A stretch of DNA of 64,000 nucleotides from Ascarosepion bandense (Eukaryota; Mollusca; Cephalopoda; Sepiida; Sepiidae), in the NCBI GenBank assembly GCA_037127315.1, contig JBBBDQ010000347.1:2453501-2517500 (forward strand), in the 5' to 3' direction. The notes beneath the pieces were generated by a model. It worked only from the letters and a program-made list of their open reading frames with translations. It was not told where the DNA came from and made no database searches. Numbering within the stretch: the stretch's first letter is position 1; the number at the start of each line of letters is the position of its first letter. Below are positions 43,105 to 53,256 of the stretch, in pieces. The position numbers and the translations under genes are program-made.

Positions 43105-43550
43105 AAGTAAATTTCACTAATTATCCCCTTCCATTTATCATAATAGTTTTTGCCTCCTACATAGATTAGATTTTAAATTTAGTGAATCCGTGACTTTTTT
43201 CTCTTAACTACAATGGTCAAAACACCTGCCTAACATTACCAAAACAAATTACTACTAGAATTCTCCTCGACTTGAAACTCTCGTAACAAACATTTCGCAT
43301 TTCTTCCTTTAGTAACACTTGCTCCAAGACAAGAATTTTTTCTCCATTCTTTTGTCTCCATTCTTTGCTTGACTGGAGTTGAGAATGCATGTTCAAATAG
43401 CTATCCCCGCTAAATGTGTTCTGAATATACAGACAAATATATGAGCCTGCGTGTGTTTGCGTATGTATTAAGGCAGTATATTTTCAGTCAACCATGTTTC
43501 GTTGAATATCATATACATATGGCGTCTATTCATACTAAAATCGATCTTTT
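43105..43550. other. No recognisable feature
   Basis: No repeat or coding match seen. Confidence 0.4.
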
Positions 43551-43552
43551 TC

Positions 43553-43812
43553 AATGCGTTGTGATGCTCGGAACGACAAATCGGGGAGCCGAGTTCGAAT
43601 TCCAGTTGAATTCCTTGCATTCAGTTATGCACAAATACCCTTGGGAAAAGTATTAATCCGTCTCTTTCTTCCAGTTATGGGTTAAATAATAGGAGAGATT
43701 GGGTTCTATAGCCTTGGTTGGCAACCATTCTACCGTAGAAAGCAATGACAACCTAATGTGTGCTAATTTTCTGCTCAAAGCGTGTATCATATATGGCACT
43801 TAACTGAATCAG
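43553..43812 (+). repeat. SINE-A copy, good reference copy
   Basis: GGGGAGCCGAGTTCGAATTC (B box), TTCCTTGCATTCAGTTATGC, CCAGTTATGGGTTAAATAAT, GGTTCTATAGCCTTGGTTGG, and the tail AGCGTGTATCATATATGGCA. A tRNA-derived SINE layout: RNA polymerase III head, unique body, short tail. Confidence 0.8.
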
Positions 43813-44045
43813 TTTCTCGGTGTTGAAACTCATCAAAGAAGGCGCTCTACTTTGTTCATGTATCTTTTTTAAATTCCTCACCGCAGCAAATTGCACATTT
43901 TATTGCAGTTACAGTTTATTACAGCTAACTTTGCCTTTGTTTGCACTTGAAGATGATCTCAGAAAAAAACCAAAAGTACTTTAGTTATAAAATAAAACTA
44001 CGTCTTTTCTTATGAAATTCATCATAACATGAAGAAGTTTGTGTT
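43813..44045. other. No recognisable feature
   Basis: Short unique spacer before LINE-J. CACTTGAAGATGATCTCAG at 43945 resembles a motif seen in SINE-C and SINE-D. Confidence 0.35.
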
Positions 44046-44084
44046 TTGTGTTTTTTTTTCTTTTTTTTTCTTTTCTTTTTTTTA

Positions 44085-44205
44085 AATAGGAGTAGATAGG
44101 TCACACTGTCGCCCGGTCCATACTCCTCTCACGTCTATTGAACTGGAGTAGAGGCTTGCCCCTTGTTTCCTGTTTAGGATGTGGTTTCCGGCTTTCTCTT
44201 CTCTC
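44085..44205 (+). promoter_or_regulatory. LINE-J 5' monomer (candidate internal promoter)
   Basis: GGAGTAGATAGGTCACACTG, TCGCCCGGTCCATACTCC, GTCTATTGAACTGGAGTAGA, CTTGTTTCCTGTTTAGGATG. It matches every unit of the arrays at 30.6, 34.15, 35.3 and 40.3 kb. LINEs carry internal promoters at the 5' end, sometimes as tandem monomers (known for mouse L1); promoter activity here is inferred. Confidence 0.6.
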
Positions 44206-44563
44206 TCTTCAGACCTTGGTATTGGTGCTTCCGTGAGTTTCCTGCGATCTGGCCGGTTGGTGGCAACGCTCATCACTGTGAGGGTACCGGGTTGGCAGTT
44301 TCCTGGTTGATGCTTCCGACTGGTAGTTAGGAGCCCTAACGCTTGCGTAGCGTCAAGGCCGGCTGCTCTGATCAAAAGTTGTATAATATCGGAGTTCTTG
44401 TAGTGCCATGTCGCGCATGGATAGGTGTCCCTGCAAGCGCTTTCGGTGGGCAACCCCGAGGCCACACATTGTTGCAATCCTAGCCAGTTTCCCTCCCAGC
44501 ACAGATCGTGGATAATGACCGCCTGTATCCTCTACCCTAGGTCCCTTTCTACAACCAGAATCA

Positions 44564-45370
44564 TGACTAAACAAATCAGAAATGACGCTAAACCAGTTAA
44601 ATCCAAACCACCTAAACCCATTAACATTTCCTTCACTAATATCCGGGTATTCGTACTAACTTTCCAAGTGTAGAAGCGTTCCTGCATGAAAAGTCCCCTG
44701 ACATCCTTGCGCTCTGCGAAACTAAACTCAACTCAGCTATTCCCTCCTCTGACCACTTCATCCCTGGTTATCTTCCCCTTTTAAGGAAGGATTCCAATGT
44801 CCACATGCATGGGCTGGGTGTCTATGTCAGCGAACACCTCCCCATAGCTAGGGTGACTTCACTCGAATCTACTGACCACCAATACATATGTCTCCGCCTG
44901 TTTCTCCTCAGTTCAGTTAGTTACCTATTCTTTCTTTACCGTTCTCCCTCCTCTCCTCACTGCTCCCTACTAGATAGCATTGCTGACGACATAGATAAGG
45001 CTATTTCCTATCACCCATTCGCCCACATATTTGTATTTGGAGACCTCAATGCCCATCACTCTGAGTGGCTTGAAAACGCCGTTACTAATCCAGCGGGCAT
45101 TCACGCCATGAACTTTGCTATTTCCCAATCCCTTACGCAAGTGGTGGACTTCCCCACTGGCTTCCCAAGCACACCCTCGGGTCATTCCTCACTACTAGAT
45201 ATGTTTCACCTCTGCGCCTGAAGCTTGTCAAGATTCACAGCTTTGCCATCTCGGCAACACCGACCACGCTGTAGTCTCTCTCAGTATTTCTTTCCAATCT
45301 CACTCCCCCCAGGAGTCCCCTACCTATAGGACGTCCTACCTCTACCAAAAAGCTGACTGGGATGCCTTCC
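44564..45370 (+). pseudogene. LINE-J endonuclease (APE type), frameshifted
   Basis: The endonuclease would nick target DNA to prime reverse transcription. The ATG at 44564 opens MTKQIRNDAKPVK, which reads to INISFTNIR before a one-base shift near 44652. In the next frame: NFPSVEAFLHEKSPDILALC with catalytic ETKL, then GLGVYVSEHLPIAR, FGDLNAHHSEWL (catalytic D, N, H region, about 45037-45070), and SLTQVVDFPTGFPS. A second shift near 45203 leads to LCHLGNTDHAVVSL (catalytic D/H), and a third near 45366 joins to LCDVPWGKV. All signature motifs are present, and only the shifts break it. Confidence 0.85.
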
Positions 45371-45991
45371 CTCTGCGACGTCCCTTGGGGAAAAGTCTTC
45401 GACCTATCAGTTGATGACTGTGCCTCTGAGGTCTCGTCATGGGTGAAAGCTGGCAATGATGCCTTCATACCCACCAGAAAGTATTGCTTAAAACCTCATT
45501 CCTCTCCGTGGTTCTCTCCGGCCTGCTTAGCCGCCATTGCCCACAGGAACCATTACTTCCGTCTATTCCGGAGACAGTCAACTGATCACAATAGGCGCCT
45601 GTTCGTATCTGCTCGCAATGAGTGCAAGAGAACCCTAAATGACGCCAAACAGTTGTTTGCAGAGAGAATGCGACAGCACATAGCTGATGGCAAGTTCGGC
45701 TCCAAGGACTATTGGAGGATTTGTAAACGAGTGCTCAACAATAGGAAATCCTCAATACCTGTTTTAATCCATGGATTTGAGGTTCTCACGTCATCTGCAG
45801 ACAAAGCTGAGTGCTTTGCCCACAGATTCTCATCCAACTCCACATTCGACTCGTCCGGAGTACACCCACCCGACTTCCCTATTCGAACTGAGGCCAAACT
45901 GCACAACGTATATATTACCCCGACAATAGTATCCAGAGTAATTTCAAAACTCGACCCCATAAGGCGTGTGGAGACGATGGAATCCCGGTGA
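45362..45991 (+). pseudogene. LINE-J linker between endonuclease and reverse transcriptase
   Basis: 209 open codons: LCDVPWGKVFDLSVDDC, SSPWFSPACLAAIAHRNHYF, CKRVLNNRKSSIPVLIHGFE, then a one-base shift near 45962, where KACGDDGIPV (RT domain entry, usually KAxGPDGIP) moves to the next frame. It joins the endonuclease upstream and the RT frame downstream, and the same parts are seen degraded at 819-571. Confidence 0.8.
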
Positions 45992-47442
45992 TAGTCCTTA
46001 AAAGGTTTGCTCCTGAACTTTCCCCTGTCCTCTCTAAACTATTTAACTACTGCCTTTCTGCTTCCTGTTTTCCTGCATGCTGGCAGTTCTCTTCAGTCGT
46101 TCCTGTATTTAAGAATTGTGGTGAACCCTCGGACCCATCCAACTATCGCCCTATCAGTCTTCTACCGATATTCGGGAAAGTATTGGAAGCTATAATCAAT
46201 ACTGAAATAGTTCGTCATCTCACCGCCCACAAACTGTTCTCCGACAGGCAATATGGATTCCGCTTTGCCAGGTCCACGGCCGACCTACTAACAACCGTAA
46301 CGGAGTACATGCTACAGGCCCTTGATGAGTATGACGAGGCTCGCGCGGTTGCTCTGGACATCTCCAAGGCTTTCGACAGGGTTTGGCACTCTGGCCTCCT
46401 ATGCAAACTATGCGGTTATGGTATTACCGGTCGCCTGCTTGACCTACTCCAATCTTTCTTAAATAACCGCAAAATGAAGGTCGTTCTGAATGGGCGTGCC
46501 TCTTCGTCCTACAGCAAGAATGCTGGTGTCCCACAGGGCTCTATCCTGGGTCCGACGCTCTTCCTTATTTTCATCAACGACCTCGCAGATGAGATCAAGT
46601 CCCAAGTAGGCATCTACGCAGATGACACTACAATATACTCCCGCACCAGTAAGAAACCTGTCGTGGCGGACAGACATAATCTCGCTGCTGACCTTGAACG
46701 GGATCTACACTCTGTGGTGAACTGGGGCAAGAAGTGGCTTGTCAACTTCAATTTATCTAAGACCAAGCTGTTGTCTGTCAACCATTACAGGCAACCTCTC
46801 CTGCCTCCCATAAGCATGGACGAAGCGATTCTCCCGGAGAGTTATACACTACGCCTCCTCGGACTTACCCTGTCCTCAGACCTCAAATGGAATCACTATA
46901 TTGAATCCATATCAAAATCTACTGCTAAGAAGGTTGGGTCACTATGTCGATCCAGGATGTTTTTTCCACCTGAATCCATCCTGCATATATACAAGTCAAC
47001 CATCCGTCCGTGCATGGAGTACTGCTGCCATTTATGGTCAGGTGCCCCTGCCGTTCTCCTCAGTGTTCTTGACAGGCTCCAAAGGAGAGTCTGTAATGTG
47101 ATAGGTACTGATCTGGCGGCTCGACTGCAGCCACTTTCCCATCGTCGAAATGTGGCCTCCCTTTGTCTGTTCTATAAATACTTTCATGGCTTCTGCTCAG
47201 ACGAACTTAAGTCACTGATGCCTCCTCAACAGGTGTTTACTCGTGCAACCAGACTGGCAACTGGGTCCCACCCATTCACACTCAGGTTAGCCAAATGCAG
47301 ACGACAATTCTACTCCTGCAGCTTCTTCTCTCGCACTTCGCGCCTGTGGCACTCGCTCCCGTATTCTTGCTTTCCTGACGGCTACAACCTCCAGAAATTT
47401 AAATGCAAATTCAATACTCATCTACTAACCACTGGACTCTAG
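45988..47442 (+). CDS. LINE-J reverse transcriptase, 484 codons open
   Basis: Copies LINE RNA into DNA at the nicked target in the nucleus. Order: NYRPISLLPIFGKVLEAI (about residue 51), DRQYGFRFARSTADLL, catalytic Asp in LDISKAFDRVW (D124), GVPQGSILGPTLF (P182-G184), catalytic YADD at 210-213, the primer-grip region, then thumb and C-terminal parts LRLLGLTLSSDLKWN, STIRPCMEYCCHLWSG, LDRLQRRVCNVIG, LSHRRNVASLCLFYKYFHG, and end NLQKFKCKFNTHLL. Full RT length for this group and no internal stop. The original protein began at least 530 codons upstream; the ATG here is only the first Met after the last frameshift. Confidence 0.9.
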   Translation: MIVLKRFAPELSPVLSKLFNYCLSASCFPACWQFSSVVPVFKNCGEPSDPSNYRPISLLPIFGKVLEAIINTEIVRHLTAHKLFSDRQYGFRFARSTADLLTTVTEYMLQALDEYDEARAVALDISKAFDRVWHSGLLCKLCGYGITGRLLDLLQSFLNNRKMKVVLNGRASSSYSKNAGVPQGSILGPTLFLIFINDLADEIKSQVGIYADDTTIYSRTSKKPVVADRHNLAADLERDLHSVVNWGKKWLVNFNLSKTKLLSVNHYRQPLLPPISMDEAILPESYTLRLLGLTLSSDLKWNHYIESISKSTAKKVGSLCRSRMFFPPESILHIYKSTIRPCMEYCCHLWSGAPAVLLSVLDRLQRRVCNVIGTDLAARLQPLSHRRNVASLCLFYKYFHGFCSDELKSLMPPQQVFTRATRLATGSHPFTLRLAKCRRQFYSCSFFSRTSRLWHSLPYSCFPDGYNLQKFKCKFNTHLLTTGL

Positions 47443-47559
47443 CTCTCTCCCCACCCCTGTATAACCTTCCCTTTCTCTCCACCTATGTATATGTTATCGC
47501 ACCAGCTTTCTCAGCTTTCTATTGTTCCTTTCTAACTAGTTTGTACTCCTCACTCTTTT

Positions 47560-47634
47560 CTAATTAATCTTTTTACATTTATGTAGCTCCCTGCACATCA
47601 GTGGCGTTTCCGCCTTGCTCGGGGTGAAATGATT

Positions 47635-47637
<3 letters not shown>
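47560..47637 (+). other. LINE-J 3' terminus (shared tail)
   Basis: TTTATGTAGCTCCCTGCACA, TCAGTGGCGTTTCCGCC, TTGCTCGGGGTGAAATGATT. This 3' end recurs at 31380-31440, 34262-34322, 36705-36745 and 40645-40700, and inverted at 27103-27160 and 49163-49215. It is the likely recognition site of the LINE-J reverse transcriptase (inferred from shared tails). Confidence 0.8.

Positions 47638-47681
<44 letters not shown>
47638..47681. repeat. (TA)n microsatellite at the LINE 3' end
   Basis: About 21 TA units directly after GATTAAAA. Confidence 0.95.
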
Positions 47682-47687
<6 letters not shown>

Positions 47688-47699
47688 ATTTAGAAATCA

Positions 47700-47990
47700 G
47701 TTACTTCCGCGACCTAGGTTTCAACCTTTCGTTATTTTTAGGCGATTTGCAGTAACTGATTTTATCGCTTTTTAAACGCTCGAACAGGGATTATTCTTTT
47801 CGAGTTTTTGAAAAAACAATAAAATGAGTTATTGTAAATCGCCTGAAGATGACGAAATCTTGAAATTTCGGTCGCGGAAAAAATCATTTCAAAATAAAAA
47901 AAATATTTAAAATTTCTACAATATAATTGCATTGAACATTTGTAATACAACTATGTACTAACCTAATTTAATTATGACCAAAAACACATT
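47700..47990 (+). repeat. SINE-D copy 2 with a hairpin
   Basis: TCCGCGACCTAGGTTTCAAC ... AGGCGATTTGCA (47707-47752) is inverted as TAAATCGCCTGAAGATGACG ... GGTCGCGGA (47835-47878). The 3' part matches 42840-43020. Confidence 0.6.
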
Positions 47991-47994
47991 AGTT

Positions 47995-48740
47995 ATATCT
48001 ATATAATTGTAAAAGAACATCTATGTATGAATTTTTTAAAGTTTATTTTACGCTTAATTCATAATTTACGTCTACCGGCTTGTTGTATTTTTTTAAAATT
48101 GTTTATATATATAAACCGTGCACTGTGCCTTCTCTGAATGCGGTCAAAATCATCGTATAGCCTGGCATACTTAAGTTTATGAACCTTTAGTCACGACTAA
48201 CACTGCACTAAAATCAAATATTCTATGTAAGAATAATGTTGTTTACATTTTTACTTCCTTTACTTGAGATACTTTCTCTGAAAATAACAAAAAAAAAATA
48301 TGAACTTATATAGGATATAAAACCAGAAATCTCTCTGGGAGACGCTTGAGACATAATTCCGACGAAAGTGCAATACGGCGCCAAGTGATGAAGAAGCAAA
48401 CTTTGGAAAGTAGTTCTTTTCGTATCACATAATAATACTTAGGAAAACATGTTGTTCATAAAGTTTACATTTATTAAGAGTTACTTTTCTTGAGTCAAAA
48501 CCAAAATTAAATCTAGGAATGATTCAGGAATAAGAATTTTAAAATGTATTTAATTCTCGGAATCCACTCTACGTAACAGTCACTGAAGTTCGTTAAAGTT
48601 AGAACAGATATATCAGTAAAAAAAATGGTGGAATGGTATTCATTTCAATTACTATAATGGCGAATTTCTAAGCAGAGCTTAGATGTGGAACAAGGCCAGA
48701 TGTATGGGGAATCGAGTGAGGATTGAACTCACTTTATTCT
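47995..48740. other. No recognisable feature
   Basis: AT-rich. 48660-48700 faintly resembles the GATGTGACACAAGG part of the 29680 repeat. Confidence 0.35.
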
Positions 48741-48744
48741 TATT

Positions 48745-49135
48745 TTATGTTCCGTTTTCTTTCAGTAATTATACAATCATGCCCCTCAACTTCCTCCTTT
48801 GATTTGTAGCTTTTAATATATTTTGTATTATTATTTCTTCCAAACCTTTCTCTGTCATCCATTTGCTTATGTCGATCAAGTATATGACGCGCTGTTTTCC
48901 CCTGTCGCCCTTTCATTCTATCTATCCTGTGAGTATCAATTTATTTAAGACCTCCTTCCTCATCCCCTGTCCCAAAACTTTCAATTGTGGCATTTTGGTG
49001 TTATTTATAAGTTTCCTTTTGCTTCTATTCTCTCCAAAACCTTGTCATTGTTCATATGTTTAATCCATGGTAACCTCAGCCTCCTTCGATAGAATCATAT
49101 TTCGGTTGTTCTGTCATCTTTGAAAAATATCTGTT
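48745..49135 (-). pseudogene. RTE-like LINE C-terminal fragment
   Basis: The plus strand shows the inverse of the RTE 3' region: TATGTTCCGTTTTCTTTCAG at 48749, ATGACGCGCTGTTTTCCCCT, TCCATGGTAACCTCAGC. The minus strand encodes decayed versions of the C-terminal domain. It is followed by a LINE-J poly(A) stretch. Confidence 0.7.
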
Positions 49136-49141
49136 GCATTT

Positions 49142-49520
49142 AACTATTTTTTTTTTTTTTTTTAATCATCTCATCCCAAGCAAGGCATTCCACTGCCACT
49201 ATTGCGCATGGGGCTACATAGGGGAAGGTAAAGAGATTTCAGCGATAAAAGTGTGGGCTGTAGATGCCAATCTATTAGCACACTTAAATTCACGTGGTTT
49301 GGGCCACAGCTAACAAAAGCTTTTCAGAAGCTTGTAGAAAAGACAGATGTAAGTGACGTTAAGTTGTGAGAAAGTGACTAAAGTCAAGATGACTAGTCAG
49401 GACCGATTACGTTGCAGATCAGTCTTAAGTTTTTGTCGAGATCCTGCAGATGATTAGCAAAAGCACCCGACCAGGTATGGCAACAGTATTCTGGATGTAG
49501 TTTAAATGTGTGACAGCGCT
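49142..49520 (-). pseudogene. LINE-J 3' half fragment with poly(A)
   Basis: The T run 49146-49163 (tail on minus) precedes ATCATCTCATCCCAAGCAAG and GCGCATGGGGCTACATAGGG, the inverted 3' terminus. The minus strand further up gives PEYCCHTWSGAFANHLQDLD and LICNVIGPD. This matches the MEYCCHLWSGA to RVCNVIGTD region of the RT. Internal parts are deleted. Confidence 0.75.
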
Positions 49521-49640
49521 GAAAGAATGTGGTTTTCAGTGAGGTTAGAACTTTCTACACGGACGTAATTTATTAAATGAGACCAGCTTATTAACCATTA
49601 CACCTATAATAATCCTGAAGAGTGGGAAATTTGGAGTGGA
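49500..49640. repeat. 150-bp direct repeat, copy 1 (see 50460-50625)
   Basis: GTGTGACAGCGCTGAAAGAA, TTTCTACACGGACG, TGAAGAGTGGGAAATTTGGA recur at 50460-50625 in the same orientation. The left end is LINE-derived. Confidence 0.75.
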
Positions 49641-50420
49641 TAGGAAATTTTTTAAGCCCTTCTTCCTCATCCTCTGTCCCAAAACTTTCAACTGTGGCTT
49701 TTTGGATGTTATGTATAAGTTACCTTTTGTTTCCATTTTCTCCAAAACATTGTCATTGCTCATATGTTCAGTCCATGGTATCCTCAACATCCTTTTGTAG
49801 AAGCACATTTCGGTTGCTCCTTCATTTTTGAGGAAATGTCCAGCATTTGCTGCCATATACGAAGACAGATACCACGTAACATTTCCGTAATCTCTTCGTT
49901 TCCAACAAAATTTTCTTGTCTTTCAATTCTCAGCTTCTGGAATGCATTGTTGGCATCCAAATAAGCCTTCAGATCTCAGTATAGCACTTTCAGTCTGTTG
50001 TATCGTGGAATGAAGAGATACACAGAGAAAAGTAGATAAACTACCACCAAGCTGTGTATACAATATTTACAGTCGCTCGCAAAAGTAGGTGTAACGTCCA
50101 GATGTCCGTGATAATGACAACGCCCCCATCCCCGTGCTGAGCGCACACTGTCTTTTATATATCCGGGCGACCTCATGTCACATGGTACGAGCCACGACAC
50201 AAAACAGACCAATGTTAGAACACTTCCCAGGTATTGAAATTTATGTGCCTGCTTTATTTTGCTATGCCCGGCTTGTAATTGTTATTTTGGCTTTCTCTTT
50301 TTGGTGATTATCATGCATTCAGTTTTATGTTTAGTCCTTTCTTCTTGCTGTCATTCATTATTTTCTATAGGAGGTCTTGTAGTTTGCTTTGCGTGTCTGC
50401 TATTAGCACTCAGTCGTAAG
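49640..50420 (-). pseudogene. RTE-like LINE, split by a 213-bp insert
   Basis: The minus strand reads, from 50400 down, a decayed RT segment (ERTKHKTECMIITKKRKPK, HKFQYLGSVL). After the insert it continues ATEMCFYKRMLRIPWTEHMS, NDNVLEKMETKGN, LKVLGQRMRKKGLKNF. Joining 49999 to 50217 restores the order seen in the copy at 57430, which shows that the insert came later. Confidence 0.8.
50000..50212. mobile_element. 213-bp insertion with 4-bp target duplication
   Basis: TGTT occurs at 49996-49999 and 50213-50216, and removing the insert restores GTCTGTTAGAACACT, as in the RTE copy at 57445 (TCTCTGTTAGAACACT). The start GTATCGTGGAATGAAGAG and AGCTGTGTATACAATATTTA resemble the 29680 repeat. Small non-coding element. 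Confidence 0.6.
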
Positions 50421-50459
50421 TGTTCTCGAGAAACAAGTTTACTAAACATTACACTTCGT

Positions 50460-50625
50460 CGAGGTTTTCTGGGCTTAGTTCAGATGTGGGACAGCGCTGA
50501 AAAAATGTGGGAATCAATGAGGATAGAATTTTCTACACGGATGCAATTTATTAAATGAAACCAGCTTGTTAGCCACTACACCTATAATAATTCTGAAGAG
50601 TGGGAAATTTGGAGTGGATAGGAAA
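50460..50625. repeat. 150-bp direct repeat, copy 2
   Basis: GATGTGGGACAGCGCTGAAA, TCTACACGGATGCAATTTAT, TGAAGAGTGGGAAATTTGGA; same orientation as 49500-49640. The two copies flank the RTE relic. Confidence 0.75.
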
Positions 50626-50629
50626 TTAA

Positions 50630-51290
50630 GAATTAAAAGCAACCTTCTTCTTCAATTTTACAAAAATTCACAATCACGTGTGAAATCCTGGTTTTTCCCA
50701 AATTGAAAAAGAATTGACCACGTGCTTAAAGAAAAAGTCAAAAGCGGATATCACGAGTAGATATTAAATTAATTTCTGACCAATGGAAGCGACTTGCAAA
50801 ACTAAAAAGAGTTAACGATTATAAAACTAAATGGCTATAAAAGGCTTCAGTCGGTGTCAGTCACACAGTCATATGGGAACAGCGAGACGACACTCTAAAT
50901 GTAACGGGATAAAATTCAAATTGACCCGTATGTAAGATCCCGTCGTACACGCGTTCTGTTTCTCCTTCTTTCTTGTGTGCTCATTCCTTTTAATTCTTCT
51001 TCATCATTCTCAACAATCCTACTCAACGATAACATACATAATCACAGATAACTATTTACTCTTGATACCCTTAACTTTCTCATTGAACATCAGCTTCTAC
51101 ATTTCATGTTATTCTTTTCTATTAATAAATTTATCTTAACATGCAAAATGTATATTTTTATCTTTCAACTGATCCACACATTCCAACATGTTGATAACCT
51201 TCTCATGAAAGCGAATAAATCCTAAGCAGTAGGGAGTTCGGTTATGTATGACACAAGGCCAAATTAATAAGCATTAACCATCTCCCTATA
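50630..51290 (+). repeat. Dispersed repeat with TATA box; uninterrupted paralogue of 35255-37430
   Basis: 50665-50725 matches the left flank and 50735-51290 the right flank of the nine-unit array, so this copy represents the empty site. GGCTATAAAAGGCTTCAGTC at 50831 is a good TATA box followed by CAGTC repeats, suggesting an LTR or promoter. No coding frame. Confidence 0.6.
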
Positions 51291-51294
51291 GTTG

Positions 51295-52500
51295 CAGATT
51301 TATAAATCTTGAAATTGATTTTGACATCGTAACAACTAGCGACTTCGACGCAATATTTCTCCCGGACACAAAATAGCAATGACTATTGTTGTTACAATCT
51401 ATGTACGACTACTTCTGAAAATTAGAGCTGAAAATACCAAAAAGGGTTTAAGTTAAAATATCCTTGCCGAAATATATAGGCTTAAAGAGCGGCTCCTAGA
51501 TATCGTTTTATCACAGTTAAATGGGGCTACTTACAGTTACCTCTAACTTTCATTAGGTGTAATATCGACCCGAGTAATATACAGAGACTTTAAAAACTGA
51601 CTCTTTTATTTAATCTGCTAGAGCAGATTATTCTCATTCACTCTTCATTTATAGGAATATCATATCTAGTTCTTATTTTTAATACTATTCGCTCACCACT
51701 AGCCCCGTGTCCACTGGTTTAAAGAGCGCTATTCGCATTATGAACCGAACTCACAATTCCAGCAACCAATTTTCAATCACCTAGTTTATTGTCCCGTCGG
51801 ATAATGTGTAAGTTATGACAAGACTAACAGTTATTTAAATTTGGCTGAGTCACGTCCAATCCAGGCATTTTAGCTTGAAAATGCTTACGAAAACGCTGGC
51901 GGGCTATGGAAATTTTTTTCTAAAAAAAAAATTAATATGCTGAAAATCATGAGAAAACAGCAGTCTAGTAACAATGCCAATGTCTTCGTCACGTTTTTAC
52001 TCCACCTACAAAAATGTGCTACATCAGCAACCGCAACAAATTTTCAACAAAACTCATTCATTTTCTTTTCCTTTATAAATGAAGTATTTTTATTTCTTCT
52101 ATTATTCAGGATTAATACAGGTTTGATGAATTAGGGGTTGCTCTCTCCTTCCGACCACCATACAGAAAACACTAATGAGAGTTCTAAGAGTCGAGAACCA
52201 ACATGGCCACCGGCTGGTTTCTGTGCATGCGCAGAGAAGAAAACGAATAGAAGATTATTAATTTCGACGGGAATTTTAATTAAAGTTTTTGGTTAGGCAA
52301 AAGTGCTGGTTGGGGTTTGAAAAAACAAACAAACAAAGACATGGCGTAGTACAAGAATACGAAACAGAGATAGAATTAGCAGAAAGAAATGAATGCAGAA
52401 AAAAACATTCCCAAAATAAAGATCAAGGTAAGGCTCATGATAAATGAGATACCGAACAAGTTGGTGGAACAAAAAAAAAAAAAGAAAGTATATATTGAAA
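51295..52500. other. No recognisable feature
   Basis: AT-rich. The 65-codon plus frame at 51937-52134 has no recognisable domain. Confidence 0.4.
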
Positions 52501-52502
52501 AG

Positions 52503-52504
<2 letters not shown>

Positions 52505-52547
<43 letters not shown>
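52505..52547. repeat. (TA)n microsatellite
   Basis: About 21 TA units. Confidence 0.95.
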
Positions 52548-52551
<4 letters not shown>

Positions 52552-52737
52552 GGAATGAAGAAGTTCAGGTAGGAATTAGGAGAAAAGTTAGACTTAATAT
52601 AAAATTTAAAGTATAAAAATAAAAAATAAATTGTAAGTAATTAAGAATCATCAAATTTAGAGTCGATAAGGGCGAATACTTTTAGAAAAAGGAGAAAAGC
52701 AATAACAACAACACTGACGAGAAGGAGGACGAGAAGA

Positions 52738-52802
52738 TGTAGTAGTAGTAGTAGTAAGAATAAGATGAAGAAGAAGATGAAGAAGAAGAAAAAGAAGAAG
52801 AA
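52738..52802. repeat. (TAG)n and (GAA)n simple repeats
   Basis: TAGTAGTAGTAG followed by a GAAGAA-rich stretch. Confidence 0.85.
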
Positions 52803-53059
52803 ATGAGATATCACCACATACTCAGAAAATCTCATGCAATTGTTTACTAACTTGAGTTTCAAATGTCAAACTTGTTAAAAGACTGTCTGAAGTCACTAAT
52901 CAAAAGAAGATGACCCTTATCTTGCAATAGTAATCGCCAGTTTATGCATGTAGTTTCTTATTAGTGATATCAGTCTTTAACCGTAGATTTTTATTAAAAC
53001 AAATCTAATACCTATACTAAATCATAGTTAAAATATAATAAGACCCATCAGTAGCTGAA

Positions 53060-53250
53060 GGACGAAGGACTAAAAGTAGAGGCCTCAGGCGTATTTGATG
53101 GAGTATATAATTCTCTTTGCACTTGAAGAAGACCGAAACCTGTCACAATCGAAGCATCGAAATAATAGCAATAAAGATGAGGTACAATAGTCAGAACAAT
53201 TTAAATAGTGCAAATACTACCTCATCTCAGCAGTATAGACAAACACTGAA
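53060..53250 (+). repeat. SINE-C relative, 3' part
   Basis: TTGAAGAAGACCGAAACC, AGCAATAAAGATGAGGTACA, ATAGTCAGAACAATTTAAAT match the 61786-61880 layout. It directly abuts the Tc1 element. Confidence 0.55.
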
Positions 53251-53256
53251 AAAATA

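Larger units (their letters stand above)
44050..47637 (+). mobile_element. LINE-J: nearly complete non-LTR retrotransposon
   Basis: A T-rich leader (44050-44084), one 5' monomer (44085-44205), a GC-richer 5' region (44205-44560), endonuclease frames (44564-45370), reverse transcriptase frames (45362-47442) and a short 3' region ending GCTCGGGGTGAAATGATTAA at 47637, followed by a TA run. APE-type endonuclease plus RT places it in the jockey/CR1-like LINE group; exact clade uncertain. No separate ORF1 with zinc knuckles is seen. About four single-base frameshifts break an otherwise conserved coding region, so it inserted recently compared with the other copies. It is the probable source of the tails on the monomer arrays. 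Confidence 0.9.
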
